Below, one piece after another: positions 8,260 to 17,410 of a DNA stretch of 55,729 bases (position 1 is the stretch's first letter; each line of letters opens with the position of its first letter). The stretch is taken from assembly GCA_001730015.1 (NCBI GenBank), contig MDLA01000075.1:1-55729 (forward strand), given 5' to 3'. Source of the stretch: Chromatiales bacterium (ex Bugula neritina AB1). GTDB lineage: Bacteria > Pseudomonadota > Gammaproteobacteria > Granulosicoccales > Granulosicoccaceae. The notes beneath the pieces were generated by a model. It was given only the letters and a program-made list of their open reading frames with translations, made no database searches and was not told the DNA's origin. Both the position numbers and the translations under genes were made by a program.

Positions 8260-9087
8260 ATGGCTTTCAACTCACTATCACCGGCACTCGCGTCGAACCA
8301 GCCTACGGGCAAACTCCCGCAGCAGACACCTTGTTCGCGCGCGCCCAAAGCACTGGCACTGGCGGCCAGTGCTGCCATTACACTAACTTCTGGCGTAGCT
8401 CAAGCCACTGCCTCGACGAACACTGAAAGCATTCCGTCGCTCGAACGCCGCACTATTATCACAGAGAATGGTGTTGCAACAACACTGAGCTATCCCCCAC
8501 TGGAAGCCACAAACACACGTAACAGCAATTCCGCAAAAGCAAGCCAGCCCAAAGCCCGGCAGATAACAGCGCACAACGATAATTACTGGGTTCGCGAAGC
8601 CACACTTAATCTCAATCAGGACAACGACCATGACGGACACTACTCAAGCTTCAACGTAACCCTGGATGTCGACACGCACTTCTCGCTTTCGACCGTCTAC
8701 GCCGTACTGTATCTAAGTCATAACGGTGGCGTCTGGAACGAATACGCTGTCACCGGAAATTTCTCTATTTATGCAGGTAGCCACGACGATAGCTATAGCA
8801 TTGATGCCGTACTCGACAGCGGCTACCCCAGTGGCTACTACGATCATCATATAGAAATCTATGATGCCGACACCCTAACCCTGCTCAGTCACTACGGGCC
8901 GGAACACTCACATTATTTTCACGACCTGCCCTTCGAAAGCAGACACCACGATGAATGGTCGATAGATACCTCCCTGAGTCTTAACTTCTCAGGTTCCGGC
9001 TCTATGGGGTATCCCACAGTGCTACTGGTGTCGCTACTACTGATCAGGCGCCGGTGGTTAAAAAGTAACTCTTCGGCGGAAACTTAG
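8260..9087 (+). CDS. Choice-of-anchor H-like secreted protein with GlyGly-CTERM-type tail
   Basis: A 275-residue exported protein. ATG 8260 is preceded by AGGA at good spacing; an earlier TTG is less likely. A long N-region and a hydrophobic alanine-rich segment end in GVAQA, a plausible signal-peptidase site. The middle (about 110-235) resembles the choice-of-anchor H domain: DNDHDGHYSSFNVTLDVDT, VYAVLYLSHNGGVW, SGYPSGYYDHHIEIYD. The C-terminus has G-S-G-S-M-G, a hydrophobic segment, then RRRW, which is the layout of GlyGly-CTERM signals processed by rhombosortase. Known of the family: such proteins are cut and anchored or released at the cell surface. No rhombosortase gene is in the window. 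A mobile-element copy inserted exactly at the stop codon, whose TAG belongs to the TTAG duplication. Confidence 0.75.
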   Translation: MAFNSLSPALASNQPTGKLPQQTPCSRAPKALALAASAAITLTSGVAQATASTNTESIPSLERRTIITENGVATTLSYPPLEATNTRNSNSAKASQPKARQITAHNDNYWVREATLNLNQDNDHDGHYSSFNVTLDVDTHFSLSTVYAVLYLSHNGGVWNEYAVTGNFSIYAGSHDDSYSIDAVLDSGYPSGYYDHHIEIYDADTLTLLSHYGPEHSHYFHDLPFESRHHDEWSIDTSLSLNFSGSGSMGYPTVLLVSLLLIRRRWLKSNSSAET

Positions 9088-9266
9088 CCCGCATTAGTCA
9101 TGGGGTGGCGAGGATATCGCGCCGCCCTGATCTATTCACACCAGAGAATTTCACAGCAGATTTTCTTCTCGCGTCGAATACTTACTGATATTTGCAAGAG
9201 AAAAAATTATCTGTGGAATCAAAGATCAAGTGAGATCCCGTCAATCCCGTCAATAATGCGTGTTAG
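9084..9266. mobile_element. MITE-like element, copy B, with TTAG target duplication
   Basis: Element body 9088-9262 (175 bp) flanked by TTAG at 9084-9087 and 9263-9266. Termini CCCGCATTAGTCATGG and CCGTCAATAATGCGTG are inverted repeats of each other. The body is the reverse complement of copy A at 4193-4393; the core at 9159-9206 differs from it at one position, while the flanks diverge by substitutions and small deletions. The left target duplication contains the stop codon of the preceding gene. Confidence 0.85.
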
Positions 9267-9506
9267 ATAGGCCGCCTGCCACCCTCTGCGACAAAAGGCC
9301 GCATCGGATAACCGCCGAAGAAAATCAGCACCCGCCAGTTTCAATATTCTGGCACTTGTTCTGCACCGTATTCACAGTCAAGAAGTATCGATCAGAACTC
9401 CTGAACCGAGTATCGCGTTTACCGTAGCCCGGACGATTCAATTCGGACAACCTGCCGCTGATTGATACAGTACTCCTGTCAATCAGCCACAAAAGCGTCA
9501 AAGACA

Positions 9507-10550
9507 ATGCGCTCAATTCGTTTTCTGGCGATTGCCAGTTTAATTACCTGGATAACAGTCTGCATGCCACTGGCGGTATTGTTATCCTGGCTCCTGAACA
9601 GTCACACGCCCTCAGCAATCCTTTACAGCGCCATCACAACACCAGTGGTAACGCTCTGGTTGCGTCACGCCATGCAATCGGTAAACGGCCTGCACAAGTG
9701 GCCAGCGGAACAGTGGATCGGAGCTGGCACGATATTACTTTCCGTAGTAATTCTATGCAGCCCGTTGTTGTATTTTCTGACCCCCGGTATTGTCGGTGCT
9801 ATTGCACTGCTTATCTGGATTCTCCTTTGTGTATATGGAGCATTCGCCGCAACCAGAATCCATAACAAAAACCTCAGCATCACGAGCGCAAAACTCAACC
9901 GCCAGTACCGCTTTGTACAGCTGAGTGATCTCCACGCAGGCAGCCGCAGCAATAAATTTATACGAAAAGCTGTCGAACAGGCAAAATCCCATCAACCGGA
10001 AGCCGTTTTCATTACCGGCGATCTCCTCGATTCGAGCTCGGTAGATCAGCATACGCTACAACCACTTGCCGAATTTGAATGTCCTGTTTACATGTGCATT
10101 GGCAATCACGAACGCTACGTAGACTTACCCGCCGCAATTCGTTCTATCGAACATAACCGGGTAGAGGTTCTGCGCGACAGCAGCCAGTATTTTGAGTCAC
10201 TCAATATCATAGGTATTGATGATGCAGACGACCGCCAGCAAGTCGCAAAGCAACTACCGATTATCAGCACCGATTCCACTCACTACCAGATTCTTCTATA
10301 CCACAAGCCCGACGGCTGGATACACGCCTGCGATCACGGTATAGACCTGATGCTGGCCGGGCATACCCACGGCGGGCAGATCTGGCCATTCGGATACCTG
10401 GTAAAGCTCCGCTTTAAAGAATTTCTGGGTCACTATCAGCGTGACAACTGTCACTTGTATGTATCTCCCGGGACTGGCACCTGGGGGCCGACCCTGCGAC
10501 TGGGAACCCGCTGCGAAATGACCATTCTCGATCTGGCTCCCGCCGCGTAG
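9507..10550 (+). CDS. Membrane-anchored metallophosphoesterase (YkuE/YaeI-like)
   Basis: A 347-residue calcineurin-like phosphoesterase. The N-terminus holds three hydrophobic segments (about 5-28, 72-92 and 95-115), then the catalytic domain with metal-site blocks in order: S-D-L-H-A-G (Asp141, His143), T-G-D-L-L-D, G-N-H-E, the histidine in Y-H-K-P, and A-G-H-T-H-G-G-Q. Family members use a binuclear metal centre to cleave phosphoesters; the membrane-anchored YkuE/YaeI group has been linked to UDP-diacylglucosamine or cell-wall lipid phosphates. I start at ATG 9507 because the upstream TTG (9462) would add a hydrophilic tail before the first membrane helix. No strong ribosome-binding site is visible. 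It follows the copy B element and stands alone. Confidence 0.85.
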   Translation: MRSIRFLAIASLITWITVCMPLAVLLSWLLNSHTPSAILYSAITTPVVTLWLRHAMQSVNGLHKWPAEQWIGAGTILLSVVILCSPLLYFLTPGIVGAIALLIWILLCVYGAFAATRIHNKNLSITSAKLNRQYRFVQLSDLHAGSRSNKFIRKAVEQAKSHQPEAVFITGDLLDSSSVDQHTLQPLAEFECPVYMCIGNHERYVDLPAAIRSIEHNRVEVLRDSSQYFESLNIIGIDDADDRQQVAKQLPIISTDSTHYQILLYHKPDGWIHACDHGIDLMLAGHTHGGQIWPFGYLVKLRFKEFLGHYQRDNCHLYVSPGTGTWGPTLRLGTRCEMTILDLAPAA

Positions 10551-10648
10551 AACTCAAAAAAGGATTACCCGGAAGGTTCTGGAAAATTCCACTCTATAAG
10601 TTCTCCGGCCCGTAGCTTGCTGTAAGGCAGGTTCAAAGGAGACGTGCT

Positions 10649-12148
10649 ATGATTAAAATTCATGTAAATACAGTCCTGGCAGGGCTCGTCGGGCTTAGCA
10701 TCGCCAGCTTGATCGGTTGCGGTAACAGCTCAACCGCCATTGATAACCTTACCGCTAATACGCAAAGTGGTCAGGCAATAGACGGCTATCTGGTTGGAGC
10801 CGATGTCTTTTGCGACGGAACTTTAAACGGCCGCACCGGTGCAGCCGGTCGCTTTGAATGCCCGGCAGGTACAACAATCGTTCGCATCCGTGGTGGATCC
10901 GATGTGGGCTTCGACGAATCCGCAACCAGCGGCGGCATACCATTCAGCGGTGAACTGACAGCGCCGGGCGGCTCGCCATTTGTTACGCCGCTATCGACAC
11001 TTGCGACCAGTATGGCCAGTACCACCGGGCGGTTTGAAGCGTCGAATTATCAAACTGCAATCGCCAATCTGGCGGTCTCTCTGGATGTGCCAGGCCTCGA
11101 CCTGAACAAAAACCCGGCCAACAATCTGAATATTGCCAAGGTCAACGCGCAAATCAATCAGCTGATAAATAATTTCGCAGCCAATGCAGAAGACTATACC
11201 TCGGTAAGCGATCAATTATCGAGAGTACTTGCCACACGAACACCATTTGACCTCACCAGTGACACCGCAACAATTGTTAGCGCACTGAACGAAAGACTCA
11301 TCGTTGCCTCTCCCGGGCTTGCGCTAACGGTGCAACGCCAGGTGGATGTAGCCAGTGAATTGCAACGGGTCAATAGCGAAATTAAACGTTCAACTGATAC
11401 CAGCCAGATTGATGTTGCTGTGGAAGTGGGAAGTGCCAATTCCGCCCAGGCATTTACCATTGATCAGACTGCTCCGCTGGTACGATTTAAAAGTGCCAGC
11501 TCTTTGCGTCAGGAAGCTTTCGATTCACAGTTCAGCAACTTTAACCAGTTTGAAAATCATTTTACCTTGAACGATTTTCAGAACGACACACTGTTCGAAA
11601 CAGGCTACACGGTCGACAGTGGTTTCGACGCACGCCGCGTGGAATTTGCAACCACCGGTTTCGATATCAAAAAAACTCTGGAAAATCAGATCATCAATGT
11701 CGCACTGGAGTTTCGCTCCACGTTACCGCTCGACAACCGCAGAATGTCCGTTACCGTGTCAGGTGCCACACTTTCTATGACAGCAGGTGACAACAACAGT
11801 GTGCAGGTAACCATACCGACCGGAACAGTAGTAAACGCCCGGGCTATCGACCGGTTCGGTGTTATTACCAACGTCACAACTGATGCCGCCGAGGACTATT
11901 TCGCAACCAACGAAGACGGGAACTTCGAATTTTCTATAACCAGCCTTGAAAACGATCTAACTCTTCGTGGTTATCATAATTTCACCAGAGAGGCCGGCAA
12001 CTACAGCCTGACACTGATTATCAGCGGCGTTGGTTTTGGCATTGATTCAGGTACCGGGTTCGCCAACAGAGCAGCACAGTATACTATCAGGACCGCCAAC
12101 GAGAGCATCACCGGTACCGGCCTGCAAGGGTATTTCACAACCCGATAG
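10649..12148 (+). CDS. Lipoprotein with carboxypeptidase-regulatory-like N-domain, unknown function
   Basis: A 499-residue lipoprotein: signal peptide 1-23 with lipobox S-L-I-G-C, lipidated at Cys24. Residues 43-90 (GYLVGADVFCDGTLNGRTG, then G-R-F-E-C) look like the small Ig-like or carboxypeptidase-regulatory module found at the start of many gammaproteobacterial surface lipoproteins. The middle is helical and asparagine-rich; the C-terminal third is beta-strand-rich. AAGGAG precedes the ATG. The next gene starts 16 bp after its stop and encodes a predicted outer-membrane barrel, so the two are likely co-transcribed and may form one surface complex. A short palindrome (TGGAA-AA-TTCCA) upstream could be an operator. 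Confidence 0.7.
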   Translation: MIKIHVNTVLAGLVGLSIASLIGCGNSSTAIDNLTANTQSGQAIDGYLVGADVFCDGTLNGRTGAAGRFECPAGTTIVRIRGGSDVGFDESATSGGIPFSGELTAPGGSPFVTPLSTLATSMASTTGRFEASNYQTAIANLAVSLDVPGLDLNKNPANNLNIAKVNAQINQLINNFAANAEDYTSVSDQLSRVLATRTPFDLTSDTATIVSALNERLIVASPGLALTVQRQVDVASELQRVNSEIKRSTDTSQIDVAVEVGSANSAQAFTIDQTAPLVRFKSASSLRQEAFDSQFSNFNQFENHFTLNDFQNDTLFETGYTVDSGFDARRVEFATTGFDIKKTLENQIINVALEFRSTLPLDNRRMSVTVSGATLSMTAGDNNSVQVTIPTGTVVNARAIDRFGVITNVTTDAAEDYFATNEDGNFEFSITSLENDLTLRGYHNFTREAGNYSLTLIISGVGFGIDSGTGFANRAAQYTIRTANESITGTGLQGYFTTR

Positions 12149-12164
12149 TCTAAGCCGTTACACA

Positions 12165-13265
12165 ATGAAGCCCGGTTTAAAATATATGGCAGTAATTGCA
12201 AGCTGCGTGTTATCACACGCAGCTCTGGCAACTGACTGGCCCGGCTTTCCACTAACTGCATCCACCGCCAGAGCAGAACTGAGCTTCGGCCTTTCAACTG
12301 TCGGAGACAAAGTAAGTTATACGCCCAATCTTCCGACCGGTGGTTTCGCCCCTCCCAGAAAAAAACCTCGCTACCAAAGCCGGATTACATCGATCAACTG
12401 GCAGGCCAATCCGGACTGGCGTTTCACGGGTGAACATCAGCAACAACGATTTATATCATTGCGCGATAACTTCAGCTTCAACAGACTGAGCTTCAGTGCC
12501 GAATATCAGCTGCCGGCTATCCAGCCGCACACCCGTACATCGCTGGATTTTACCATTAGTTCTAACAGAAGCAGCGTACTGAATAAAAATTCCTATACGC
12601 GAATAAAAGACAATCTGCTTACATCACTGCGCATCAATAATCCATCCGATCTGCAGTGGCAAACCAACGTATCCCAGACCCGTGATATATCCACTCATTC
12701 GCGCCTGACTTTTTTCACCGGAATGGGACGTATAAGTTCCGGCCACGATGGAATCACCGGACTGGTCCGTGACAGCAGTGGCTGCCAGTACGGCTTTGAT
12801 TTCGGCAACAGCGGCGGCGAAATAGATCAACTTGGCCAATGCGGCACCGTAACGGCACTTAACCGGCAATACCCGAGCGATGCAACAATCAGCCGCGAGC
12901 TCGGCGTTGCGCCGATAAAAGATCTGCAAAACAACGCGTGGTTTTATAGAGTCGGTGGTGGTCTCAGCACCAGCCACCAACGCTGGTCCGGGCATATTGC
13001 CTACTATTACCAGCAATACCTCAGAGACGATCTCGACAGCCGCATCGTCGCCAACGGCGGCACAATCTACGATAACAATCAGGTGCTCGCTCTAGAGGCA
13101 ACTCATCGAACTGGTAAAAAGCTCTCACTGAGTGCGACGCTCGAATACAATCAACATCGATTTCTCGATAAGATACCGGTGCTCTACACAAGATTAACCG
13201 CCAGTCGATTCAGGAACGATGTCGTCTACCTGACACTTCGGGCCAACTACTCTTTTGCACCGTAG
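12165..13265 (+). CDS. Predicted outer-membrane beta-barrel protein
   Basis: A 366-residue exported protein. The signal peptide is about residues 1-22 (ending A-A-L-A), with ATG 12165 giving the most compact one; the frame is open upstream but overlaps the preceding gene. The mature part alternates polar and aromatic residues (e.g. LSFSAEYQLPA, WSGHIAYYYQQY) and ends VYLTLRANYSFAP, resembling the last strand of an outer-membrane barrel. There is no recognisable domain, plug or TonB box. Two cysteines about 24 residues apart (in S-G-C-Q-Y and G-Q-C-G-T) could form a disulfide in a loop. It lies 16 bp downstream of the lipoprotein gene. The barrel call rests on composition and the C-terminus only. 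Confidence 0.65.
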   Translation: MKPGLKYMAVIASCVLSHAALATDWPGFPLTASTARAELSFGLSTVGDKVSYTPNLPTGGFAPPRKKPRYQSRITSINWQANPDWRFTGEHQQQRFISLRDNFSFNRLSFSAEYQLPAIQPHTRTSLDFTISSNRSSVLNKNSYTRIKDNLLTSLRINNPSDLQWQTNVSQTRDISTHSRLTFFTGMGRISSGHDGITGLVRDSSGCQYGFDFGNSGGEIDQLGQCGTVTALNRQYPSDATISRELGVAPIKDLQNNAWFYRVGGGLSTSHQRWSGHIAYYYQQYLRDDLDSRIVANGGTIYDNNQVLALEATHRTGKKLSLSATLEYNQHRFLDKIPVLYTRLTASRFRNDVVYLTLRANYSFAP

Positions 13266-13480
13266 ACACTGACACCCACCACCAGTGCCCCGCTCCGTGC
13301 GGCTCTTGCTATTGCTAATACCGTTACCCCACGCCTCGCAGATACAGCCAACAGACACACCTTTCGACTGATCATCAACTGCCACCGGCGCGACACGGCG
13401 CAGTTTTTTCTCTTGCATTGTATCTACAGGACTGTTTAAAGTGACCAGCATCGGGAGGAGACGCTGGAGCACGGCCCAAT

Positions 13481-14554
13481 TTGATTGAAATCATCCATAT
13501 TACGCAGACATTCGGCAAAGGCCCGGATGCTTTCACCGCACTGCGTGATGTCTCCCTGACCATAAATGAAAACGAGTTTTTCACTCTGTTGGGGCCCTCC
13601 GGTTGCGGCAAAACGACCCTGCTACGGGCAATAGCGGGCTTTGTATTCCCGACAGCGGGCAGCATCAGATTGCAGGGGGAAAACCTGCTAACGCTGCCGC
13701 CCTACTCCCGCCCCGTTAATACCGTATTCCAGAGTTACGCCTTGTTCCCGCACATGACCGTTGCAGAAAATATCAGCTTCGGTCTAGAAATGCTCAACAA
13801 ACCCAAAGCCGAGGTTAAAAGTACAGTCGACGAAATGCTGTCGCTGGTGCAAATGACCCGCATGGCTGACCGCAAAACCAGCCAGATATCCGGAGGACAA
13901 CAGCAACGGGTAGCGCTGGCGCGCGCGCTGGCCCCCAAGCCCAAAGTACTGCTGCTCGATGAACCGCTCTCTGCACTCGACTTCAAATTGCGTAAAGAAA
14001 TGCAGATTGAACTAAAACGCCTGCAAACCGAAACGGGTATAACCTTTGTTTTTGTTACCCACGATCAGGAAGAAGCGCTGACTATGTCAGACCGGATCGC
14101 CGTTATGAATGAAGGCCGGATTCTTCAAATTGGCGAGCCTCGCGAAATCTATGATCACCCCGCCGAGCGATTCGTCGCAGATTTCATCGGTGAAACCAAC
14201 CTGCTAACCGTTGATGTGCTGTCCGTCAATGGAGCTGATGCCACTGTACAATTAAGCTCTGGCGCCACCACCACTGCCATACGCTCCGATAACAGCACCC
14301 CGAGCGGAAGCGCCACTATTGCTGTCCGCCCTGAACACGCCTCACTGAGCCAGTCTCCCGGGGCACTGCTGCAAGGTACACTGGCAGATGTTATCTATTC
14401 AGGTACCGATACGCACTACCACGTACAACTACCCGACGATAACCGTTTTGTTGTACGCAGGCAGAATCATCCGGGGAGCACCGGGTCAGCTGTTGTCGGA
14501 AGCCAGATCGGAATTCATTTTGATCACGGTGTAGCACAGATTCTCAAAGATTAA
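13481..14554 (+). CDS. potA: Polyamine-type ABC transporter ATPase (PotA family)
   Basis: A 357-residue ABC ATPase that energises uptake through the two permeases encoded next. Walker A GPSGCGKT is at 38-45, the Q-loop glutamine at 84, signature ISGGQ at 136-140 and Walker B at 156-161; the C-terminal 80 residues form a TOBE regulatory domain, as in PotA. The only usable start is TTG 13481, with GGAG eleven bases upstream and an in-frame stop at 13442. The gene overlaps the next by one base (TAATG). The order ATPase, permease, permease, binding protein is that of spermidine/putrescine systems; the true ligand could be another cation or an amino-acid derivative. Confidence 0.9.
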   Translation: MIEIIHITQTFGKGPDAFTALRDVSLTINENEFFTLLGPSGCGKTTLLRAIAGFVFPTAGSIRLQGENLLTLPPYSRPVNTVFQSYALFPHMTVAENISFGLEMLNKPKAEVKSTVDEMLSLVQMTRMADRKTSQISGGQQQRVALARALAPKPKVLLLDEPLSALDFKLRKEMQIELKRLQTETGITFVFVTHDQEEALTMSDRIAVMNEGRILQIGEPREIYDHPAERFVADFIGETNLLTVDVLSVNGADATVQLSSGATTTAIRSDNSTPSGSATIAVRPEHASLSQSPGALLQGTLADVIYSGTDTHYHVQLPDDNRFVVRRQNHPGSTGSAVVGSQIGIHFDHGVAQILKD

Positions 14555-15453
14555 TGACTGTCGCTGCTACATCAAATTCCCAACGACGATGGCTGCTGTT
14601 ATCGCCAGCCCTGCTGATACTGATCTTTGCCGCCTCCGGCCCGTTACTCATCGTTCTGGTGTATTCGTTTCTGGAAGCCGGAGACTACGGCGGAGTTAAC
14701 TGGGTTTTCTCTACTGATGCCTGGTTCAATGTTGTAGCCGAAAGAGACTTCTTTGACGAAACTATAAAACTCGCCGACGCGCATGTTTCTATCTTCTGGC
14801 GTTCGGTCAAGCTCTCACTGATGACAGCAGTAGCGGCACTGCTGCTCGGCTTCCCCACCGCGTATTTTATCGCCACCCGCGCTGAAAAATCACGCGATCT
14901 ATGGATGCTGTTAATAATTATTCCATTCTGGACAAACCTGCTTATTCGCACATTTGCAGTGATGGAAATCATTCGCAACGAAGGGGTTATTAATACCCTG
15001 TTGCTGAAGTTCGGATTAATTGATGCGCCAATTCAAATTCTGTTTACCGAATTCTCCATTATGCTCGGCATGGTTTACGTCTACCTGCCGCTTATGGTAT
15101 TACCCATCTATGCCTCCATGGAACGGCTGGATTTCACACTGGTAGAAGCCGCCTACGATCTGTACGGTACGCGACTGCGCGTATTAAAACGGGTTATATT
15201 TCCGCTGGTGAAACCAGGTGTAATTGCAGGTTCAATTCTGGTTTTTGTACCCTCCCTCGGAGCCTATGTGACACCGCGTGTTCTGGGAGGCGGCAAGCAA
15301 CTGATGCTCGGCAACCTTATCGAACTGCAGTTTGGCCAGGGTCGCAACTGGCCACTGGGGGCTGCGTTATCAATCACTTTGCTCGCGATTGTTATGATTG
15401 CACTCATGCTCTACGTACGCGTAGCGCGGCTGGAAGAGCCACACCATGGCTGA
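14554..15453 (+). CDS. potB: Polyamine-type ABC transporter permease (PotB family)
   Basis: A 299-residue inner-membrane permease with about six hydrophobic segments and the typical EAA loop (VEAAYDLYGTRLRVLKRVIFP), which docks on the ATPase. The N-terminal region has an extra periplasmic stretch between helices 1 and 2 (about 45-85), common in PotB. Its ATG overlaps the potA stop by one base, so translation is coupled. It forms the channel together with the second permease. Confidence 0.9.
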   Translation: MTVAATSNSQRRWLLLSPALLILIFAASGPLLIVLVYSFLEAGDYGGVNWVFSTDAWFNVVAERDFFDETIKLADAHVSIFWRSVKLSLMTAVAALLLGFPTAYFIATRAEKSRDLWMLLIIIPFWTNLLIRTFAVMEIIRNEGVINTLLLKFGLIDAPIQILFTEFSIMLGMVYVYLPLMVLPIYASMERLDFTLVEAAYDLYGTRLRVLKRVIFPLVKPGVIAGSILVFVPSLGAYVTPRVLGGGKQLMLGNLIELQFGQGRNWPLGAALSITLLAIVMIALMLYVRVARLEEPHHG

Positions 15454-15512
15454 GCAAGCACGACACTGTCCAGCCTGCATAAAAGTAATAGCCACACCAG
15501 GCGGGATAACAC

Positions 15513-16322
15513 ATGCCAGCTAGTTCCCGCCATTTCAACATACGCAGGCAACCCGGCTTCACAGCCGTTGCCGCCGGCTGTTTTATATTATTGTACCTGC
15601 CCATCATCTTACTGGTGGCCTACTCATTCAACGCCGGCAAATCAATCGCTATATGGGAAGGGTTTTCACTGCAGTGGTATGAATCTGCGTGGGCCAATAA
15701 AGCAATTCAGGATGCCGCTATCCGGTCACTGATACTCGCTTGCTGCGCCTCGGCAATCGCCACTATCGCAGCGGTAATGGCAGCGCTGGCAACTACCCGT
15801 ACAGCCGCGTTTAAAGGGTCATCACTGATCTTCGCCATTATCAACCAGCCGCTTATGGTTCCCGAAATCGTCACCGCCGTCGCATTACTGCTGTTTTTCG
15901 CCATGATTAAAGTCGCTACCGGCTATACCGGTATGTGGTACCTCATTATCGCTCACTCTGCTTTTTGTATTCCATTTGCCTATATGCCTATTCGAGCTCG
16001 ATTGCAGGGCATGGATTTCAGTCTTGAACAAGCCGGGGCTGATTTATACGGCAAACCGACAAGAGTCTTCTGGCGCATTACTTTTCCGCAGCTGTGGCCC
16101 GGTATTCTGGCGGGCGCCATGCTGGCGTTTGTTATTTCACTCGATGACGTGGTAATTACCGAGTTCGTCAAGTCCGCAGGTCAGGACACACTACCGACTT
16201 ACATGCTCGGGCAGCTACGTCGCATAGTCACTCCGGAAGTCAATGCAATTTCTACTGTGCTGCTTGGCATTTCGGTTTTATTAGTGGCAGGGTTCTTTTT
16301 CCTGTCGAAACTTCGCAAATAA
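15513..16322 (+). CDS. potC: Polyamine-type ABC transporter permease (PotC family)
   Basis: A 269-residue permease with six predicted membrane helices and an EAA-type loop ([22 protein letters not shown]). The phrase [15 protein letters not shown], with the acidic pair near a helix start, is typical of PotC/PotI subunits. It lies 59 bp after potB and 14 bp before the binding-protein gene, within one operon. The N-terminal ATG is the first available after a short non-coding spacer that has no visible hairpin. Confidence 0.9.
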   Translation: MPASSRHFNIRRQPGFTAVAAGCFILLYLPIILLVAYSFNAGKSIAIWEGFSLQWYESAWANKAIQDAAIRSLILACCASAIATIAAVMAALATTRTAAFKGSSLIFAIINQPLMVPEIVTAVALLLFFAMIKVATGYTGMWYLIIAHSAFCIPFAYMPIRARLQGMDFSLEQAGADLYGKPTRVFWRITFPQLWPGILAGAMLAFVISLDDVVITEFVKSAGQDTLPTYMLGQLRRIVTPEVNAISTVLLGISVLLVAGFFFLSKLRK

Positions 16323-16336
16323 ACTGGAGCATCTTC

Positions 16337-17377
16337 ATGGCTGCTAATAGTAATAGTCTCAAAAGTATCTTTTGCGCAACTGCAGTTGCGTTCTCAGCAC
16401 AGGCGACAGCCGGAGGAGAGCTGAACATCTATAACTGGGGTAACTACACCAATCCCGCATTGATCGAAAAATTTACTGAGGAAACCGGCATCAAGGTGAC
16501 CATCACCGACTACGATTCCAACGACACCGCATTGGCGAAGGTCAAAGCCGGTGGTCACGGTTTTGATATCGTCGTGCCATCGGGTACCTATATTCCTATC
16601 TGGGTAAATGAAGGTTTGCTGATGGAAACAAACCCCAATCAAATGCCTAACTTTAAAAACATGGACCCGGAATGGGTAGATATTGCTTTTGACCCGGGCC
16701 GTAAATACACTGTGCCCTGGCAGTGGGGTACGGTCGGGGTAATCGTCAATACCTCGGTTTACAGTGGCAACCCGAACACCGCGGCAATCTTCCTGGATCC
16801 GCCCGATGAACTGAAAGGTAAAATTAACGTTGTTCCGGAAATGAGTGACGTCATGGGCCTGGCTATAAACTACCACGGCGGCGAGCAGTGTACCGGCGAC
16901 AAAGCAATTCTAAAAAAAGTACGCGACTCACTGGTTGAAGCCAAGCAGCACTGGCTGTCAATTGACTACGGCACCGTAGAAAAATTTGCCAAAGGCGATT
17001 TATCCGCCGGCGTCTACTGGAATGGCGCGTCATTCCGTGCGCGCCTGCAGAACGAAGACATTGTCTACGGCTACCCGCAGGAAGGCTTTCCAATCTGGAT
17101 GGATAACGTCGCGGTGCTCGCCGATGCTAAAAACGCAGAGGCTGCTAAAACATTCCAGAATTTTGTCATGGACCCGGAAAACGCTGCACTGATATCCGAG
17201 TTTGCCCGCTACGCGAATGGCATCACCGGCTCAGAAAAATTCATGCCTGCAGACATGGCCACAGCTCCTGAAGTCAACACCCCGGCCGAACTCGCAGGTG
17301 CTGGCTATGTTGCAGAAATCTGCCCGCCGGAGGTGCAGAAAATCTACACAAAAATCTGGACTGAATTGCAAAAATAG
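16337..17377 (+). CDS. potD: Polyamine-type periplasmic substrate-binding protein (PotD/PotF family)
   Basis: A 346-residue periplasmic binding protein that delivers ligand to the two permeases. A signal peptide of about 25 residues ends in A-T-A-G. The mature start [19 protein letters not shown] is the hallmark of PotD/PotF proteins. Later landmarks are [21 protein letters not shown] and [12 protein letters not shown], around the acidic and aromatic ligand pocket. GGAG precedes the ATG. It is followed after 33 bp by an amidohydrolase gene with its own GGAGG site. Ligand identity needs the pocket residues compared with solved PotD and PotF; putrescine, spermidine or an acylated amine are all possible. 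Confidence 0.9.
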   Translation: MAANSNSLKSIFCATAVAFSAQATAGGELNIYNWGNYTNPALIEKFTEETGIKVTITDYDSNDTALAKVKAGGHGFDIVVPSGTYIPIWVNEGLLMETNPNQMPNFKNMDPEWVDIAFDPGRKYTVPWQWGTVGVIVNTSVYSGNPNTAAIFLDPPDELKGKINVVPEMSDVMGLAINYHGGEQCTGDKAILKKVRDSLVEAKQHWLSIDYGTVEKFAKGDLSAGVYWNGASFRARLQNEDIVYGYPQEGFPIWMDNVAVLADAKNAEAAKTFQNFVMDPENAALISEFARYANGITGSEKFMPADMATAPEVNTPAELAGAGYVAEICPPEVQKIYTKIWTELQK

Positions 17378-17410
17378 TTCTTTCGAAGCAAGCACTGTCG
17401 GAGGCTTTCC

